Below are positions 61,037 through 64,000 of a stretch of 64,000 bases of DNA, in pieces; positions within the stretch are counted from its first letter, which is position 1, and the number at the start of each line of letters is the position of its first letter. Both the position numbers and the translations under genes were made by a program. The stretch is taken from assembly GCA_963850765.1 (NCBI GenBank), contig CAWKMN010000009.1, positions 434,001-498,000 of the forward strand, in the 5' to 3' direction. Source of the stretch: CAWKMN01 sp963850765 (GTDB lineage Bacteria > Chloroflexota > Anaerolineae > Aggregatilineales > Aggregatilineaceae). The notes below the pieces were generated by a model. The model saw nothing but the letters and a program-made list of their open reading frames with translations. It searched no databases and was not told where the DNA came from.

Positions 61037-63964
61037 TTAACGCCGTTTGCGGCGAGTCGGCGCGCGCTGCTTGACCTCGGTGGGCGCGACCGTCTCGCGC
61101 TGCCCGCGGATCTCGAGGTAGTGGCACTTCTTGAACTTCTTCCCACTGCCGCACGGACAGAGATCATTCATGCCCACGTTATCGAACTTGCCCACGTTGC
61201 GGATCGGTTCGGGCCGGCCCGAATGGTTCGCAGCGACGGGCTGCGCGCGCTGTGGGGCAGCCTCAGCGGCCGGCAGCGGGGCCGGCATCGGACCGCGCCC
61301 GGTCTGCACATTGCTGACCTGACGCTGCAATTGCAGCCGCCGGCGCTGCTGCGCCTGCTGATCGGGCGGGGCCACGAGATAAATATCGCGCGCGACCTTG
61401 GTCTTCATCTCGTCCTGAAGCGACTGCCACATCTCGAAGCTCTGGCGCTGGTACTCGACCAGCGGGGTCCGCCCGCCGTAACCGACCAGCCCGATCCCCT
61501 CGCGCAGCACGTCCAGATCCGTCAGGTGGCGCTGCCAGAGCTGATCGACGGTGTTGAGCAGGACAAATTTCTCCGCCTGCGCCATCCATTCGTCGGTGTA
61601 CTGGGCGATATGCTGCTGGTAGATTTCGAGCGCGCCCTTGACCAGCAGCAGTTCGATTTGATCCCGCTCCTGATACTGGGCCATCGTTTCGGGCGTGATG
61701 CTGGCTGGAACTGGAAAAATCGTCAGCGCGACGCGGTGCAGTTCTTCCAGGTTCCAATCCACCGGGTCGCCCTCAAGCTGGTCCGCGCAGACCGCCTGGA
61801 TCCGTTCGGTGATGATGCTCTGTACCTGATCGCGCAGTTCGCCATTCTGAGCGGACAGGATCTTCCGCCGCTGGGAATAGATCGCTTCGCGCTGTTTGTT
61901 CACCACGTCGTCGTATTCGAGGACGTGTTTACGCACGTCAAAGTGATAGCCCTCAACGCGGATCTGGGCCTGCTCGATGGACTTGCTGATAATCTTGTGC
62001 TCGATCGGCAGGTCTTCGGGCATGTCGGTCCACTTCATGAAGCCCTTGACGCGATCCCCGCCGAAGCGTTTCATCAGGTCATCTTCCAGCGAGAGATAAA
62101 AACGGCTCTCGCCGGGGTCGCCCTGGCGGCCCGACCGCCCGCGAAGCTGGTTGTCGATCCGGCGGGCTTCGTGACGCTCCGTGCCGAGCACGTAAAGCCC
62201 ACCTTCGCGCAGCACCTGGGTGCGGTCCTGGGCGACTTCGGCTTTTGCTTCCGCGACCATCTCCGCCCACTGTTCTTTGCTGGCGTCGGTGATGTCGATG
62301 CTGTAGCGCTTGCGCAGCTTGTCGCGCGCCAGCCCGTCCGGGTTGCCGCCGAGCAGGATATCCACACCACGACCGGCCATGTTGGTTGCGATGGTGACGG
62401 CACCGGGCCGCCCCGCCTGCGCGATGATCACGGCTTCGCGCTCGTGCTGCTTGGCGTTGAGCACCTGATGCTGCACGCCCGCACGATCCAACAGCTTGCT
62501 GAGGCGCTCGCTGGTTTCGATGGCTGCCGTACCGACCAGCACCGGCTGGCCGCGATCCTGGCGCGTTTTGATGTCCGAGACGACCGCTTTCCACTTGGCC
62601 TTCTCCGACATAAAGATCAGATCTTCATGGTTCTGCCGGACCAGGGGCACATTCGTCGGGATGATGGTGACTTCAAGCTCGTAGATTTTCTCGAACTCGC
62701 CCGCTTCGGTGGCGGCGGTGCCGGTCATGCCGGCCAGCTTGTCGTACATGCGAAAATAGTTCTGGAAGGTGATCGTCGCCAGCGTCAGGTTTTCACGCCG
62801 GACCTCGACACCCTCTTTCGCTTCGATCGCCTGGTGCAGCCCTTCGGAGAAGCGCCGCCCGTGCATCAGGCGCCCGGTGAACTCGTCCACGATGATCACC
62901 TGGCCGCTCATGACGACGTAATCCTTATCCAGGTGATAGACCACGTTCGCCCGCAGCGCGTTATCCAGATAGGGCAGCATCTCGGTGTTTTCGGGGCCGT
63001 AGAGGTTGTCGCCCTCCAAACGCCCGTCGCGCTGGAGCAGATGCTCCATCTTATCGACGCCGCGCTCGGTCAGGTAGATACCGCGATGCTGTACCTCTTC
63101 GACATAATCGCCGTCGGGTGCTTCCGCCTCGATGCTTTCCGGGCTGCTGGGCCGCAGCTCGCGCACCAACCGCGCAAACAGCGTATACAGCTCCGAGGGC
63201 TGATCGGCCTGCCCGCTGATGATAAGCGGGGTGCGCGCTTCGTCGATCAGGATGTTGTCCACCTCGTCCACGATGGCGAAGTAGTGCCCGCGCTGAACAA
63301 GCTGATTCAGGTTGTGCACCATGTTATCGCGCAGGTAGTCGAAGCCGAACTCGTTGTTGGTGCCATAGGTGATGTCGGCAGCGTAGGCGTCGCGGCGATC
63401 GACCGGCTCAAGGAACTGAAATCGAGCGTCATCGCTCGGCCACTCGGGATTAAAGCGGAACGAGTGCATGTTCTCGTTGCCGCCCCGGTTCTGGATCACC
63501 GCGGAGGACAGGCCAAGGTAGTGATAAATCGGCCCCATCTGCTGCAAACCGAACTTGGACAGGTAATCGTTGGGCGTGACGAGCTGCACGCCCTTGCCGG
63601 TCAGCGCGTTCAGATAGAGCGGCAGCGTGGCGACCAGGGTTTTACCTTCGCCCGTCTTCATTTCGGCGATCTTGCCCTGATGCAGCACGATCCCGCCGAT
63701 GAGTTGCACGTCAAAATGGCGCTGGCCGATGGTCCGAATGGCGGCTTCGCGCACCAGCGCGAACGCCTCCGGCAGCAGATCGTCAAGGGTTTCGCCCTGT
63801 TCGAACCGGGCTTTGAATTCCTGCGTTTTAGCGCGCACCTGCTCGGGGCTGAGCGCGTGAATGTCCGATTCAAGGGCGTTGATCTGAGCTACAACGTCGC
63901 GGTGCCGGTTCAGTTCACGCTCGTTCGGATCCCCGAACACCGCTTTGACCACTGACTTAAACAT
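61037..63964 (-). CDS. secA: Preprotein translocase ATPase SecA
   Basis: A 975-residue motor protein that drives unfolded preproteins through SecYEG. NBD1 has Walker A MKTGEGKT (Lys108) and the DEAD-type box IVDEVDNILIDEARTPL. NBD2 has AGRGVDI and RGRSGRQGDPG. The preprotein cross-linking and helical scaffold domains follow, and the C-terminus carries the zinc-binding SEC-C motif CPCGSGKKFKKCH, then a basic tail. The length is slightly longer than E. coli SecA (901). The ATG at 63964 has GAGGA upstream. All ATPase motifs are intact and there is no frameshift. Confidence 0.97.
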   Translation of the reverse strand: MFKSVVKAVFGDPNERELNRHRDVVAQINALESDIHALSPEQVRAKTQEFKARFEQGETLDDLLPEAFALVREAAIRTIGQRHFDVQLIGGIVLHQGKIAEMKTGEGKTLVATLPLYLNALTGKGVQLVTPNDYLSKFGLQQMGPIYHYLGLSSAVIQNRGGNENMHSFRFNPEWPSDDARFQFLEPVDRRDAYAADITYGTNNEFGFDYLRDNMVHNLNQLVQRGHYFAIVDEVDNILIDEARTPLIISGQADQPSELYTLFARLVRELRPSSPESIEAEAPDGDYVEEVQHRGIYLTERGVDKMEHLLQRDGRLEGDNLYGPENTEMLPYLDNALRANVVYHLDKDYVVMSGQVIIVDEFTGRLMHGRRFSEGLHQAIEAKEGVEVRRENLTLATITFQNYFRMYDKLAGMTGTAATEAGEFEKIYELEVTIIPTNVPLVRQNHEDLIFMSEKAKWKAVVSDIKTRQDRGQPVLVGTAAIETSERLSKLLDRAGVQHQVLNAKQHEREAVIIAQAGRPGAVTIATNMAGRGVDILLGGNPDGLARDKLRKRYSIDITDASKEQWAEMVAEAKAEVAQDRTQVLREGGLYVLGTERHEARRIDNQLRGRSGRQGDPGESRFYLSLEDDLMKRFGGDRVKGFMKWTDMPEDLPIEHKIISKSIEQAQIRVEGYHFDVRKHVLEYDDVVNKQREAIYSQRRKILSAQNGELRDQVQSIITERIQAVCADQLEGDPVDWNLEELHRVALTIFPVPASITPETMAQYQERDQIELLLVKGALEIYQQHIAQYTDEWMAQAEKFVLLNTVDQLWQRHLTDLDVLREGIGLVGYGGRTPLVEYQRQSFEMWQSLQDEMKTKVARDIYLVAPPDQQAQQRRRLQLQRQVSNVQTGRGPMPAPLPAAEAAPQRAQPVAANHSGRPEPIRNVGKFDNVGMNDLCPCGSGKKFKKCHYLEIRGQRETVAPTEVKQRAPTRRKRR

Positions 63965-64000
63965 GAGTCCTCACAGTCCGCTAGGACACTCTTCTCGCTC

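Noticed and set aside
61025..63955. A 976-codon open frame antisense to secA
   Set aside because: Same codon-bias shadow; the minus strand encodes intact SecA with all motifs.

Overview
The window is high-GC DNA whose gene content and style fit a Chloroflexota bacterium, most likely an Anaerolineae-type lineage (inference). The signs are: secreted proteins with long Thr/Pro linkers, SH3-SGNH secreted proteins, multi-PAS and multi-GAF histidine kinases, a fragment of a division/cell-wall cluster (FtsL/DivIC-like, FtsI-type PBP, MraY), the short zinc-type prolyl-tRNA synthetase, and intergenic DNA packed with small palindromes. There are no rRNA or tRNA genes, no CRISPR array and no phage block. 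One short insertion sequence is present (46275-47276).

Layout. 1-7.6 kb: end of an unknown gene, rhodanese, secreted glycoside-hydrolase-like protein, multi-PAS histidine kinase, then a broken aldo/keto reductase and a broken PfkB sugar kinase. 8.2-12.5 kb: FtsL/DivIC-like protein, FtsI-type transpeptidase, a lone receiver protein and MraY. 12.7-20 kb: hypotheticals, an alpha/beta hydrolase, two VOC proteins (one broken and lying between 21-bp inverted repeats), a HAD hydrolase, a secreted beta-propeller, a CoiA-like protein and a TPR membrane protein. 20.3-26.5 kb: a structured leader before a 66-aa protein, a receiver protein, a broken DUF4097-like surface protein, AzlCD with a divergent MarR regulator, and an unknown/GNAT gene pair. 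26.6-36.9 kb: secreted HExxH protein, ABC exporter with a TetR-ATPase fusion, a structured RNA with terminator before yitT, endonuclease V, methyltransferase, FHA protein, and an ECF sigma/anti-sigma pair. 37-46 kb: a second secreted hydrolase, CysE-CysK, a MutS-core ATPase and two divergent SH3-SGNH proteins. 46-54 kb: the IS, GYD protein, broken MFS transporter, Ntn-type hydrolase, ProS and a third SH3-SGNH protein. 54-64 kb: adenosine deaminase, a signalling operon (winged helix, KaiC-like ATPase, two small membrane proteins, multi-GAF histidine kinase), and SecA.

Three features recur. (1) Many gene borders carry arrays of degenerate 7-bp repeats, beside several families of longer palindromes. 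(2) Eight genes are split by a total of twelve single-base frameshifts, eleven of them +1, which points to sequence error at least as much as to gene decay. (3) Three leaders (before the 66-aa protein, before yitT, before cysK) look like structured regulatory RNAs that I cannot assign to a known class.

The items most worth following are the two plus-strand RNA candidates, the KaiC-histidine kinase operon with a dyad at its head, the TetR-ABC fusion with its own operator, the Ser-to-Cys SGNH paralogues and the heptad repeats.
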